Counted from the first letter of the stretch, positions 1 through 9,101 are shown. The stretch is DNA of 17,683 bases from JBOHHM01 sp050725495 (GCA_050725495.1 JBOHHM010000293.1:1-17683), one strand, 5' to 3'. Notes: generated by a model not told the origin, from the letters alone. Program-made: numbers and translations.

Positions 1-1414
1 GCGCCATCCAGGCAGGCAGCGCATCAAAACTGCTGCCCACCAGGCTGTGCATCACCTCGTACTTGACCAGCACGGCCAGCGCCGGCGCACTGAGGTAGAG
101 CAAGGCGATGAACAAGAGCGACCAGGCCACCGAGGTGCGCGCTTCGGCCACCGTGGGTGTGGTGTAGTAGCGTGTCAGCAGATGCGGCAAGCCGGCCGTG
201 CCCACCATCAGGCAGAACATCAGGGCCAGGAAATTGAGGCGCGAAGTCTGGAACGCCTGCTGCTCGGCCGGCGTGCCGTCGGGATTGCCGGCAAAGGCCT
301 GGGTGTGCGGCGGCAACCCGCCCAGGGGTTTGGCACGCTCGAAGTTTTCGTTCATGGCGCGGGTCCAGCGCTCGCGCGCACTGGCTGCATCCTTGGGAAG
401 AGCCGCCAGTTCGCGGTTGGCCGCCACGACGAGCGCGATGTCGGCGCGCTGCGCCTTGAGCTGGCGCACGCGCTCCTGGGCGGCGGCACGCTCACGGACC
501 AGGGCCGCGTCGATGTCCTGCAGGCGCGCCGCGTATTCGCGGGCCCGCCGCAGATGCTCGGCATTGACCTGCTGCTCGACCGGCGAGGCTGCGAGCTGTT
601 TCTCCAGCTCCGAAATCTTCTCGATCTGCTTGCCATAGACCAGGGGTGCCAGCGGATTGCCCAGCTGCTTGTAGGCCAGCCACGACACCGGAATCAGAAA
701 GGCCAGCAGCAAGATGATGTACTGGGCCACCTGGGTCCAGGTGATGGCACGCATGCCGCCCAGAAACGAGCACAGCAGCACGCCGCCCAGGCCCAGCAGG
801 ATGCCGATCTCGAACTGGACGCCGGTCAGCCGCGACGCAATCAGGCCGATGCCGTAGATCTGGGCCACGACATAGGTGAACGAGCACAGCACGGCCGCGA
901 AGGCCGCGATCAGGCGCGGCCAGCGCCCGCCAAAGCGCACGCCGAAATAGTCAGGCACGGTGTACAGGCCCAGCTTGCGCAGATGCGGCGCGACCAGCAG
1001 CGCCACCAGACAGAAGCCGCCGGTCCAGCCCAGCACATAGGCCAGGCCGCCGGGCTGCGCCCCGTTGCCGGAGAAGCCCTGCAGGTAAAGCCCGCCTGCC
1101 AGGCTGATGAAGGAGGCCGCGCTCATCCAGTCGGCCGCCGCCGCCATGCCGTTGTACAGGGCCGGAATGCGACGGCCCGCCACATAGTATTCGTCGGCGT
1201 CGGTGGTCCGGCCGTAGATGCCTATGCCGGCATAGATCATGACGGTGGCAAACAGGAAGATGGGCCCGATCCAGTGGCGCGACAGACCGCGCTGCTCGGC
1301 CCAGGCCATCAGCAACAGGAACGCCGCCAGTCCGGCGACGTAGATCGCCAGAATCCGGTGCAGTCTTCGTTTGTACGCAGCGTAGGGGGTCGCGGACCGG
1401 GCGGCCTCAGGCAT
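1..1414 (-). CDS. Sodium:solute symporter large subunit, VC_2705-like (partial, runs off left edge)
   Basis: This is an inner-membrane sodium-coupled transporter of the SSS family; related proteins carry acetate, pyruvate or similar small carboxylates. The 471 visible residues begin MPEAARSATPYAAYKRR. They contain the family core GRTTDADEYYVAGRRIPALY (about 69-88), AAADWMSAASFISLAGG (92-108), VPDYFGVRFG (153-162) and several membrane helices. Between the helix ending near residue 247 and the one starting near 393 lies a hydrophilic, heptad-like stretch of about 140 residues rich in E, K, R and A, probably a coiled coil. The C-terminal helices are beyond the window. The ATG lies inside the end of the preceding DUF4212 gene (8-base overlap ATGCCTGA), so the two are probably translationally coupled. 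Identity as an SSS/VC_2705 symporter is well supported by sequence and by the DUF4212 partner. The substrate is inferred only from the neighbouring ppsA. Confidence 0.9.
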   Translation of the reverse strand, partial: MPEAARSATPYAAYKRRLHRILAIYVAGLAAFLLLMAWAEQRGLSRHWIGPIFLFATVMIYAGIGIYGRTTDADEYYVAGRRIPALYNGMAAAADWMSAASFISLAGGLYLQGFSGNGAQPGGLAYVLGWTGGFCLVALLVAPHLRKLGLYTVPDYFGVRFGGRWPRLIAAFAAVLCSFTYVVAQIYGIGLIASRLTGVQFEIGILLGLGGVLLCSFLGGMRAITWTQVAQYIILLLAFLIPVSWLAYKQLGNPLAPLVYGKQIEKISELEKQLAASPVEQQVNAEHLRRAREYAARLQDIDAALVRERAAAQERVRQLKAQRADIALVVAANRELAALPKDAASARERWTRAMNENFERAKPLGGLPPHTQAFAGNPDGTPAEQQAFQTSRLNFLALMFCLMVGTAGLPHLLTRYYTTPTVAEARTSVAWSLLFIALLYLSAPALAVLVKYEVMHSLVGSSFDALPAWMA

Positions 1415-1676
1415 CCGTGGCGTCCTCCGGGCTGGCCGCCCCTTTCTCCATGCGGTTCATGACCCAGGCGTAGAAAGCCACGATGACGATGAACACCAGG
1501 ACCGCCCCTTGCGCCGCCATCCAGTAGTTGAAGGGCCAGCCTGCCACCATGAATTGCAGATCGCGGGCAAAAAAACAGACCCCGAACGAGACGGCGGCCC
1601 AGACGGCCAGCAGGACCGCCTGGAGTGCCAAGGAGCGGGAATCGTGCTGTTCCTGAGCGGAGGGAGAGGCTGCCAT
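1407..1676 (-). CDS. DUF4212 (TIGR03647-like) small subunit of sodium:solute symporter
   Basis: This 89-residue protein has two predicted membrane helices, about residues 17-37 and 52-72. The segments AVWAAVSFGVCFFARDL, GWPFNYWMAAQGAVLVFIVI and FYAWVMNRME match the pattern of the small subunit that accompanies VC_2705-type symporters: a W..SFG helix, then a G.P..YW.A.QG turn, then YAW.MNR. Such proteins are encoded just before the large subunit, as here, and probably form one transporter complex. The start lies 34 bases after the ppsA stop on the same strand, so read-through from ppsA is plausible. The ribosome-binding site is weak. The recognised domain is of unknown biochemical role, and the complex is inferred from gene order. 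Confidence 0.88.
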   Translation of the reverse strand: MAASPSAQEQHDSRSLALQAVLLAVWAAVSFGVCFFARDLQFMVAGWPFNYWMAAQGAVLVFIVIVAFYAWVMNRMEKGAASPEDATDA

Positions 1677-1710
1677 GGCCGAATCATCGCACCATGGCGG
1701 CGCGCCCCGC

Positions 1711-4110
<2,400 letters not shown>

Positions 4111-4142
4111 GGGAAAACTCCAGAAGTTAAAACCGGGTCTGC

Positions 4143-4159
4143 GCGCAGCCACGCTGCGC
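4143..4159 (-). promoter_or_regulatory. Perfect hairpin in the ppsA 5' leader
   Basis: GCGCAGC and GCTGCGC form a perfect 7-base stem with a 3-base loop, 33 bases upstream of the ppsA start codon. In the ppsA transcript it would fold as a stable stem-loop in the leader. No T-run follows on the minus strand, so it is not a classic terminator. It may affect message stability or translation. Function is inferred. Confidence 0.4.
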
Positions 4160-4228
4160 TCATGCCAACAGCGCGACTTTGGTCTTGTTGTAGTCGGTCG
4201 GGGTGGTGCATGGAAGAATTCGGATAAT

Positions 4229-4261
4229 TGCCGTGATTGTAGGCGGGGCCGCTTCACGGCA
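4229..4261. promoter_or_regulatory. Inverted repeat in the divergent ppsA-ppsR promoter region
   Basis: TGCCGTGA (4229-4236) and TCACGGCA (4254-4261) are perfect 8-base inverted arms separated by 17 bases. On the minus strand the hexamer TACAAT (complement of 4236-4241), five of six matches to a sigma-70 -10 box, lies at the edge of the spacer. No strong -35 hexamer is visible for it. The geometry fits an operator for a dimeric regulator over a ppsA promoter, and it is close enough to ppsR to affect both genes. The repeat is seen directly; the operator role is inferred. Confidence 0.4.
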
Positions 4262-4301
4262 GCCTTGCAGCATACTGAAAGCCCCAGGTCTCAGGTTCAT
4301 C

Positions 4302-5123
4302 ATGCCCAACCGCACCGTTTTCTTCATCTCCGATGGCACAGGCATCACCGCCGAAACCTTCGGCAACGCCATCCTCGCGCAATTCGAGATGAAGCCGCGC
4401 CACGTGCGCCTGCCCTTCGTCGACACGGCCGACAAGGCCCACCAGGTGGTGCGGCAAATCAACCACACGGCCGAGCTCGAGGGCAAAAAGCCCATCGTCT
4501 TCACCACGCTGGTCAACATGGAGGTGCTCCGGGTCATCGAGCAAGGCTGCAAGGGCATGCTGCTGGACATGTTCGGCACCTTCGTTCATCCGCTGGAAAA
4601 CGAGCTGGGCATCAAGTCCAACCACCGCATCGGCCGCTTCAGCGATGTGAGCAGGAGCAAGGAATACCACGACCGAATCGAGGCCATCAACTTCAGCCTG
4701 GCGCACGACGACGGGCAGTCGAACAAGGACCTGGAATCGTCCGACCTGATCCTGGTGGGCGTGAGCCGCAGCGGCAAGACGCCGACCTCGCTGTACCTGG
4801 CCATGCAGCACGGGCTCAAGGCCGCGAACTACCCGCTGATCCCAGAAGACTTCGAGCGCCGCCAGCTGCCGCCCGCCCTGGTGCCGCACCGCAAAAAGAT
4901 CTTCGGCCTGACGATCAACCCGGAGCGCCTGAGCGAGATCCGCAACGAGCGCCGCCCCAACTCGCGCTACGCCTCGCTGGAGAACTGCCGCATGGAGGTC
5001 AACGAGGCCGAGGCCATGATGCGGCGCGCCGGCATCCGCTGGCTCTCCACCACCACCAAGTCGATCGAAGAGATCGCCACCACCCTCCTGCAGGAGCTGC
5101 GGCCCGAGCGGCTGACCTATTGA
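4302..5123 (+). CDS. ppsR: PEP synthase regulatory protein (kinase/pyrophosphorylase, DUF299)
   Basis: This bifunctional cytosolic regulator inactivates PEP synthase by ADP-dependent phosphorylation of the threonine two residues before the catalytic histidine, and reactivates it by phosphate-dependent dephosphorylation. The 273 residues match the family length. Diagnostic segments are the start MPNRTVFFISDGTGITAETF, the middle HRIGRFSDVSRSKEYHDRIE (108-127), the P-loop GVSRSGKTPTSLYLA (153-167) and the C-terminal YASLENCRMEVNEAE with SIEEIATTLL. The target threonine is present in the neighbouring PpsA (Thr424, His426). The start at 4302 is the family start. A longer frame to 4203 exists but its extra residues are not conserved. 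The ribosome-binding site is weak (AGGTT). Confidence 0.96.
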   Translation: MPNRTVFFISDGTGITAETFGNAILAQFEMKPRHVRLPFVDTADKAHQVVRQINHTAELEGKKPIVFTTLVNMEVLRVIEQGCKGMLLDMFGTFVHPLENELGIKSNHRIGRFSDVSRSKEYHDRIEAINFSLAHDDGQSNKDLESSDLILVGVSRSGKTPTSLYLAMQHGLKAANYPLIPEDFERRQLPPALVPHRKKIFGLTINPERLSEIRNERRPNSRYASLENCRMEVNEAEAMMRRAGIRWLSTTTKSIEEIATTLLQELRPERLTY

Positions 5124-5301
5124 TGCACTGCATGAGACGGCGCGTGCCGCCCGGGTTCCCAGGCGCGACGGGCATTTCGCAACACTATCCAGGCGTTTAA
5201 GAAAAACAATCGGAGACACCCTTCGGATAGCCTAAACTTTGCCGGCGCTGGCGGCACAGCATTTCGCACAGAGCCGCGGCCCAACCTACAAGGACGAATC
5301 C

Positions 5302-5850
5302 ATGAAGACCATTGGCGACAAACTCGAAGCCTTCACCATCACCGGCGTCAAGCCCGGTTTCAACCACCATGAAGAAAACGGTCAGTCCGCCTTCGAGGAA
5401 ATCACCGAGAAGAGCTTTGCCGGCAAGTGGAAGGTCATCTACTTCTGGCCCAAGGACTTCACCTTTGTCTGCCCGACCGAGATCGTGGGCTTCGATAAGC
5501 TGGCCAAGCAGTTTGCCGAACGCGACGCCGTGCTGCTGGGCGGCAGCACCGACAACGAGTTCAGCAAGCTCGGCTGGCGCCGCGAGCACAAGGACCTCAA
5601 CAAGCTGGGCCACTACAGCTTTGCCGACGTGACCGGCGCCCTGGTCGACCAGCTCGGCGTGCGTGACAAGGCCGCCGGCGTGGCCCTGCGCGCGACCTTC
5701 ATCGTCGACCCGGACAACACCATCCAGCATGTCAGCGTGAACAACCTCAACGTGGGCCGCGCCCCCGAGGAAGTCCTGCGCCTGCTCGACGGCCTGCAGA
5801 CCGACGAGCTGTGCCCCTGCAACCGCCAGCCCGGCGGCGCCACGCTCTGA
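5302..5850 (+). CDS. ahpC: Peroxiredoxin, AhpC family (Mycobacterium-type with CPC resolving motif)
   Basis: This thiol peroxidase reduces hydrogen peroxide, organic hydroperoxides and possibly peroxynitrite in the cytosol. It has 182 residues. The peroxidatic cysteine is Cys57 in FWPKDFTFVCPTEIVGF. The resolving cysteines are Cys171 and Cys173 in DELCPCNRQPGG near the C-terminus. This three-cysteine layout resembles mycobacterial AhpC (C61, C174, C176), which is reduced by AhpD rather than AhpF. An ahpD gene follows directly, which fits. The start is the ATG at 5302, preceded by AAGGA seven bases away. No ahpF or oxyR is in the window. The 178 bases upstream contain no gene. Possible weak promoter hexamers (TAGCCT or TAAACT near 5228-5238) are seen there but no convincing -35. 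Confidence 0.95.
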   Translation: MKTIGDKLEAFTITGVKPGFNHHEENGQSAFEEITEKSFAGKWKVIYFWPKDFTFVCPTEIVGFDKLAKQFAERDAVLLGGSTDNEFSKLGWRREHKDLNKLGHYSFADVTGALVDQLGVRDKAAGVALRATFIVDPDNTIQHVSVNNLNVGRAPEEVLRLLDGLQTDELCPCNRQPGGATL

Positions 5851-5863
5851 TCAATCCTGACTT

Positions 5864-5880
5864 GCTATTATTTTGATAAC
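5864..5880. repeat. Copy 1 of GCTAT-N7-ATAGC palindromic repeat (one mismatch)
   Basis: GCTAT TATTTTG ATAAC is a 17-base near-palindrome in the ahpC-ahpD gap, 13 bases after the ahpC stop. Its outer 5-base arms match the two other copies at 14036 and 15309 except for one base. In RNA it would form a small hairpin, and it lies immediately before the larger stem at 5881-5910. Confidence 0.5.
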
Positions 5881-5910
5881 ACCTCACGCCCACGCCATGT
5901 GGGCTGAGGT
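5881..5910 (+). terminator. Stem-loop between ahpC and ahpD (possible attenuator)
   Basis: ACCTCA-C-GCCCAC and GTGGGC-TGAGGT pair as a 12-base stem with one bulged C and a 5-base loop. A pyrimidine stretch TCTTCTCTTCC follows. The T-run is imperfect, so partial termination or 3'-end protection of the ahpC message is more likely than a full stop. That would let ahpC be expressed above ahpD. The stem is seen directly; the role is inferred. Confidence 0.5.
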
Positions 5911-5937
5911 CTTCTCTTCCATATGAAAGCAGCCTGA

Positions 5938-6450
5938 ATGGACTTTCTCCAAGCCCTCAAAGACCAGATTCCCGACTACGCCAAAGACATCCGCCTGAAC
6001 CTCGACGCGGTCATCGCGCGCTCCTCGCTGGCGCCCGAAGACGCGCTGGGCTGCGCGCTGGCCGCTGCTTTCGCCGCGAAGTCCCCGACCCTGGTACAGG
6101 CCCTCAGCGACAACATGCCCGAGGCCGAACGCCAGGCCGCATTGACGGCCGCCGCGCTGATGGGCATGAACAACGTCTGGTACCCGTTTGTCGAGATGGC
6201 GGGCGACGAAGACCTGAAGACCCTGAGGCCCGAGTTGCGCATGAACGCCTATGCCACGCACGGCGGCGTAAGCAAAGCCAAGTTCGAGAGCTACGCACTG
6301 GCCGCCAGCATCGTCGGCAAGTGCCACTTCTGCATCAAAAGCCATTACGACCTGCTAAAGACCGAGGGCCTGACAGCCCAGCAACTGCGCGATGTCGGAC
6401 GGATTGCGGCGGTGGTGAATGCGGCGTCACAGGTGCTCGGAGCCCGGTAA
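5938..6450 (+). CDS. ahpD: Alkylhydroperoxidase AhpD (carboxymuconolactone decarboxylase family)
   Basis: AhpD is a disulfide reductase that regenerates AhpC, drawing electrons from dihydrolipoamide in the mycobacterial system, and has weak peroxidase activity itself. The 170 residues include the active-site CxxCxxxH motif KCHFCIKSH, with Cys129, Cys132 and His136. Glu117 lies upstream in KFESYAL. This spacing is exactly that of Mycobacterium AhpD (E118, C130, C133, H137) shifted by one. The segment MGMNNVWYPFVEM and the C-terminal RDVGRIAAVVNAASQVL are also typical. It lies 87 bases after ahpC on the same strand and is its expected functional partner. The Shine-Dalgarno is weak (GAAAG), which together with the intervening hairpin suggests lower expression than ahpC. 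Confidence 0.95.
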   Translation: MDFLQALKDQIPDYAKDIRLNLDAVIARSSLAPEDALGCALAAAFAAKSPTLVQALSDNMPEAERQAALTAAALMGMNNVWYPFVEMAGDEDLKTLRPELRMNAYATHGGVSKAKFESYALAASIVGKCHFCIKSHYDLLKTEGLTAQQLRDVGRIAAVVNAASQVLGAR

Positions 6451-6472
6451 TGCTGCACTGAACTATCCGCCA

Positions 6473-6509
6473 GGCCGGTTCGGCAACCTCGGCCAGGCGG
6501 CAACCGGCC
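6473..6509 (+). other. Inverted repeat downstream of ahpD
   Basis: GGCCGGTT (6473-6480) and AACCGGCC (6502-6509) are perfect 8-base arms around a 21-base spacer. This begins 22 bases after the ahpD stop. The nearest T-run (6527-6532) is 17 bases away, so it is not a textbook terminator, but a stable 3' stem for the ahpD transcript is plausible. Confidence 0.35.
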
Positions 6510-6513
6510 ATCC

Positions 6514-6720
6514 AACCAGCCACGGCTTTTTTATTGCCAGGCATAGGAATGATTCTCATTACCGCATTAGAATAGCTGCTCTTGCGAGCCACGACCCTGA
6601 GGAGTTGAAGCCAGCCTGTTTTCAACTTTGAAGGAGTCCAGATGACCCAGTGCAATCCTGCGCGGTTCGCGCCGCTCGCGGCCACCGTTTTCTTCCCGTT
6701 TCAGGGTGCCACCCAGGGCG
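6514..6720 (+). repeat. Direct repeat copy A: decayed siderophore-receptor leader region
   Basis: This stretch is an imperfect copy of 9664-9880, offset by about 3.15 kb. Shared blocks in order are AACCAGC...GGCT...TTTTTT, ATTCTCATTAC, AGCCACGAC, AGTTGAAGCCAGC, GGAGTC plus ATG, GCCGCTCGC and CAGGGTG. In this copy the terminator has lost the distal half of its stem, leaving AGC-CACG-GCT before the T-run. The signal-peptide frame ends soon after. The copy therefore includes the old terminator, the Fur-like site, the leader and the start of the receptor, but not the receptor body. Confidence 0.75.
6545..6563. promoter_or_regulatory. Fur-box-like site upstream of the leader remnant
   Basis: The sequence AGGAATGAT T CTCATTACC matches the classic 19-base Fur consensus GATAATGATAATCATTATC at about 13 of 18 arm positions, including AATGAT and TCATTA. 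A TAGAAT hexamer at 6568-6573, five of six matches to a -10 box, follows closely, as expected for an iron-repressed promoter. The corresponding site exists upstream of the intact receptor. The site is seen; repression of the downstream genes by Fur-iron is inferred. Confidence 0.65.
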
Positions 6721-6773
6721 CGCTGCGCCATAGGCCTGGCGCAGCCAACGAAGTGGCGGCCCCGATCGAGTGA
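6642..6773 (+). pseudogene. Truncated TonB-dependent receptor leader (43 codons)
   Basis: The frame reads MTQCNPARFAPLAATVFFPF then QGATQGAL and stops at TGA after 43 residues. It aligns with the first 29 residues of the intact receptor at 9794 (MSQHQRARLTPLAAAVLFLL then QGVASAQGA), and AAGGAGTC before its ATG corresponds to the receptor's AGGAGTC. After the signal-peptide region the similarity stops and the remaining residues look unrelated. I read it as the remnant of a duplicated receptor gene whose body was lost. It could still be translated as a short leader in front of the membrane protein: a GTG at 6770 overlaps its stop codon. Confidence 0.6.
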
Positions 6774-6790
6774 GCGCCGGGGCACTGCAC

Positions 6791-7444
6791 ATGGAGAACC
6801 TCGACATCACGGCCGTCATTCGCATGGCCCTCATTCTCGGCCACCTGCTGGCCTTTGCCGTGGCCGCCGCCGCCGTGGCATTCGGCGACTTCGCCCTCTT
6901 CGCCCGCCGCCGCGTCGACACCGTGCTTCTAAGCAAGGCCGCGAATGCCGCGACCACGGCGCTCACCGCGCTCTGGATCAGCGGACTCGCTGTGATTTGG
7001 CTGGACACCCGGTTTGATTTGACCGTGCTGGCGTCCAAACCCAAGCTGCTCGCCAAGCTGACCATCGTCACCGTGCTGACACTCAACGGCATCGCCCTCC
7101 ACCGCCTCGTCTTCCCGCGGGTCGGCCAGCCGCAGCACGATCCGCAGCGCGCCGCCATCCTCCCCGTTGTGCTGGGCGCCATCAGCGCCACCACCTGGCC
7201 TTTTGCGGCCTTCTTGGGCGTGGCCAAGGCCCTCGCCCCTGTCCTGGGCTACTCAGGCTTCATGGTCCTGTACGCGCTCGCTTTGTCTGCCGGCGTCGCC
7301 ATCGGCCTGAAGTTCGTTCGCCCGCGTCTGGCCGCCCAAATCCCGCCCCGTGGGCGAGCAGTCCGACGGCGCGATGCGCGAGACCTTGACCCTCAAGCTG
7401 GCCCGTACCGCCTCGGTGGCCCCGAACTCAGGCAAAGCCTTTGA
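6791..7444 (+). CDS. Unassigned integral membrane protein, probably frameshifted near its C-terminus
   Basis: I do not recognise a named family with confidence. The 217-residue frame has about five predicted helices: residues 9-37, 54-71, 86-108, 122-145 and 152-176. Small charged loops such as LASKPKLLAKL lie between helices 2 and 3, and LRFV-like KFVRPRL follows the last helix. After about residue 186 the reading frame turns Arg-rich and its third codon positions lose GC. The frame one base over, from 7350, has strongly GC-rich third positions (reading VGEQSDGAMRETLTLKLART). This points to a one-base insertion in CCCC at 7346-7349. ATG 6791 was chosen; GTG 6770, overlapping the preceding stop, is an alternative. 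Its position under the Fur-like site suggests iron-linked expression, which is inferred. Confidence 0.65.
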   Translation: MENLDITAVIRMALILGHLLAFAVAAAAVAFGDFALFARRRVDTVLLSKAANAATTALTALWISGLAVIWLDTRFDLTVLASKPKLLAKLTIVTVLTLNGIALHRLVFPRVGQPQHDPQRAAILPVVLGAISATTWPFAAFLGVAKALAPVLGYSGFMVLYALALSAGVAIGLKFVRPRLAAQIPPRGRAVRRRDARDLDPQAGPYRLGGPELRQSL

Positions 7445-7535
7445 CCAAGGCGGCCCGAGTTTCAGGCTCCACCAGCCACAGCCCCGCCCGAGCGGGCGCT
7501 GCCAGCCAGCCATTCCAAAGCATCCAGAAGGTCTA

Positions 7536-8822
7536 ATGATGAGAAGACGCAGTTTTGTCCTGGCCGGCGGTTCCGCCGGCGTATTGAGTGCTTGCGGCGG
7601 GGGCGGCTCAGGCAGCTCGCCGCAGAACCGCTTCGAGCAGGCGAATCTGGTGGCCTCGTCGGCCAGCTACCAAGCCAAGTTCACCCTGCCCGACATGGTC
7701 GATGCTTGGGGTATTGCGATTCGCCCGGCAGGCGCGGGAGGACACTTCTGGGTCGGCGGTGGCGGTTCGTCCTGGGAGTTTGTCGGCGATGTTCACCATT
7801 CCAGCGACGCCAGCCTGCGCGAGATCGCGGTCGATCAACTGACGCGCATGACCGTTGCGGAAACCGGCACAAACGGCCACGTCACGGGCGTGAGCTACAA
7901 CGGCGCGACGCTGACATCGGCCATTTTTGTCCCCGTCGACAACACCACCGGCACCCGCCAGACCATGCCCGACAGGACGGGCGCGCTCATCATCATGGAA
8001 GGCTCTGCGCGCTTCATCTTCGTGACGGACAACGGCTTCATCACGGCCTGGACCGACCGCCGGCAGGACACTGGCGCCACACTGCGCAACAACGGCAACG
8101 CCCAGAAGGTGTTTGACGGCTCGGCCCTGGGCCACGCTTACTTCGGTGTCACCGTCAAACCCGACAGCTGGGACACGCTGTGGGTGGCCGATTTCGGCAG
8201 CGAGCCGCAAATCAGACAATTCGACGCCAACTGGAACCTGGTGCCGACCACCGGTTTCGCCAACCCCTTCGGCACCGGCGCGGGCGGGCGGGTCCAGCCC
8301 GGCGACTTCGTGCCATTCAACATCCAGGCGATCGGCAGCCGGGTCTTCGTGACCTACGCGAAATCGCGCATCAACCCCAGCGACCTGACGCAATTCTTGG
8401 CTGGCGAAGAAGACGCCCTCGACGCCGATCAAGAGAGGGCCGGCGGCTTCATGCCGGACCGCGGCCGCCTCGCGGAGTTCGACCTCAACGGCAACCTGGT
8501 GCGGATTTACCAAGATGAAAGGCACCTCAACGCACCTTGGGGCGTCGCCATCGCTCCGGGCTCGTTCGGCGCCTTCGGCGGCGCCGTGCTGGTCGGCAAC
8601 TTCGGCGGCGGCGGCTACATCACGGCGTTTGATGGCAGCACCGGCAACTTCCTCGGTTACCTGCGCAACACGGAGGGCGGCTTTGTCGCGATCCCCGGCC
8701 TGTGGGGGCTGCAATTCGGCAATGGAGTGAGCCTGGGGGACAGCGACGCGCTGTACTTCGCAGCCGGGCCGCAGGACGAGGCGGCCGGACTGTTTGGCTC
8801 GCTGCGCTATTCACCCAGGTAA
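7536..8822 (+). CDS. TIGR03118-family beta-propeller lipoprotein
   Basis: This 428-residue exported protein has unknown function. The N-terminus MMRRRSFVLAGGSAGVLSAC shows a twin-arginine-like RRSFVL followed by a lipobox LSAC with Cys20, so it may be a Tat-exported lipoprotein. The body matches the uncharacterised TIGR03118 family pattern: an early VDAWGIAIRP, FVPFNIQAIGSRVFVTYAK in the middle, then NAPWGVAIAPGSFGAFGGAV, LVGNFGGGGYITAFDGSTG, IPGLWGLQFGN and YFAAGPQDEAAGLFGSLRY. These NHL/YncE-like repeats suggest a beta-propeller. Family members often carry a PEP-CTERM sorting tail, which is absent here. The start at 7536 is preceded by AGAAGG. The same frame is open back to 7350 without a stop, which matters for the frameshift proposed upstream. 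Confidence 0.85.
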   Translation: MMRRRSFVLAGGSAGVLSACGGGGSGSSPQNRFEQANLVASSASYQAKFTLPDMVDAWGIAIRPAGAGGHFWVGGGGSSWEFVGDVHHSSDASLREIAVDQLTRMTVAETGTNGHVTGVSYNGATLTSAIFVPVDNTTGTRQTMPDRTGALIIMEGSARFIFVTDNGFITAWTDRRQDTGATLRNNGNAQKVFDGSALGHAYFGVTVKPDSWDTLWVADFGSEPQIRQFDANWNLVPTTGFANPFGTGAGGRVQPGDFVPFNIQAIGSRVFVTYAKSRINPSDLTQFLAGEEDALDADQERAGGFMPDRGRLAEFDLNGNLVRIYQDERHLNAPWGVAIAPGSFGAFGGAVLVGNFGGGGYITAFDGSTGNFLGYLRNTEGGFVAIPGLWGLQFGNGVSLGDSDALYFAAGPQDEAAGLFGSLRYSPR

Positions 8823-9033
8823 AGCCCAGGCGGACTGGAGCGCCGGCAGGAACCGGCCCAGCGGCGCCTTCAATTTCATCGTGCTGGGCCTGCTGGCGCT
8901 GGCCGGCTACCCCAGCGAAGGTGGGCTGCGCCAAGCCTCGGTCTGGCTGCACTGGGGCCTGGGCTGCGCCGTGCCGCTGGCGCTACTCGGCCAGTTGCTC
9001 GGCCATGTCGGTCTGGAGCGTCGTGGCCGCTGA
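8794..9033 (+). pseudogene. Unassigned membrane-protein fragment (probable C-terminal remnant)
   Basis: From about 8826 to the TGA at 9033 this frame has almost exclusively G or C at third positions, so it looks like real coding DNA. It reads FNFIVLGLLALAGYPSEGG and then VWLHWGLGCAVPLALLGQLL before ending GHVGLERRGR. That gives two hydrophobic segments and a basic tail. No convincing start codon with a ribosome-binding site is seen: the frame opens with TTG 8794 inside the preceding gene, and GTG 8881 lies within the first helix. I read it as the 3' end of a membrane-protein gene whose 5' part was lost. I cannot name the family. It could instead be a small, poorly initiated gene. Confidence 0.4.
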
Positions 9034-9101
9034 GCCCCGGGCGGAACGCGAACGCCTATCAACTTCACAAGCAACAAAACCGAGTGCGCACGGGATTTGC
9101 C

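Noticed and set aside
47..1462. Long plus-strand open frame opposite the symporter
   Set aside because: It mirrors the true minus-strand gene in GC-rich DNA; its translation is Gln/Arg/Gly/His-rich without recognisable domains.
4111..4257. Extended N-terminus for PpsA (49 more codons)
   Set aside because: The added residues are not family-like, and the ATG at 4110 has a proper GGAG and the conserved start.
5174..5210. OxyR-like ATTT-N7-CTAT-N7-TTTA-N7-CAAT upstream of ahpC
   Set aside because: Only one of the four tetrads matches the ATAG/CTAT consensus fully, so the evidence is too weak to annotate an operator.
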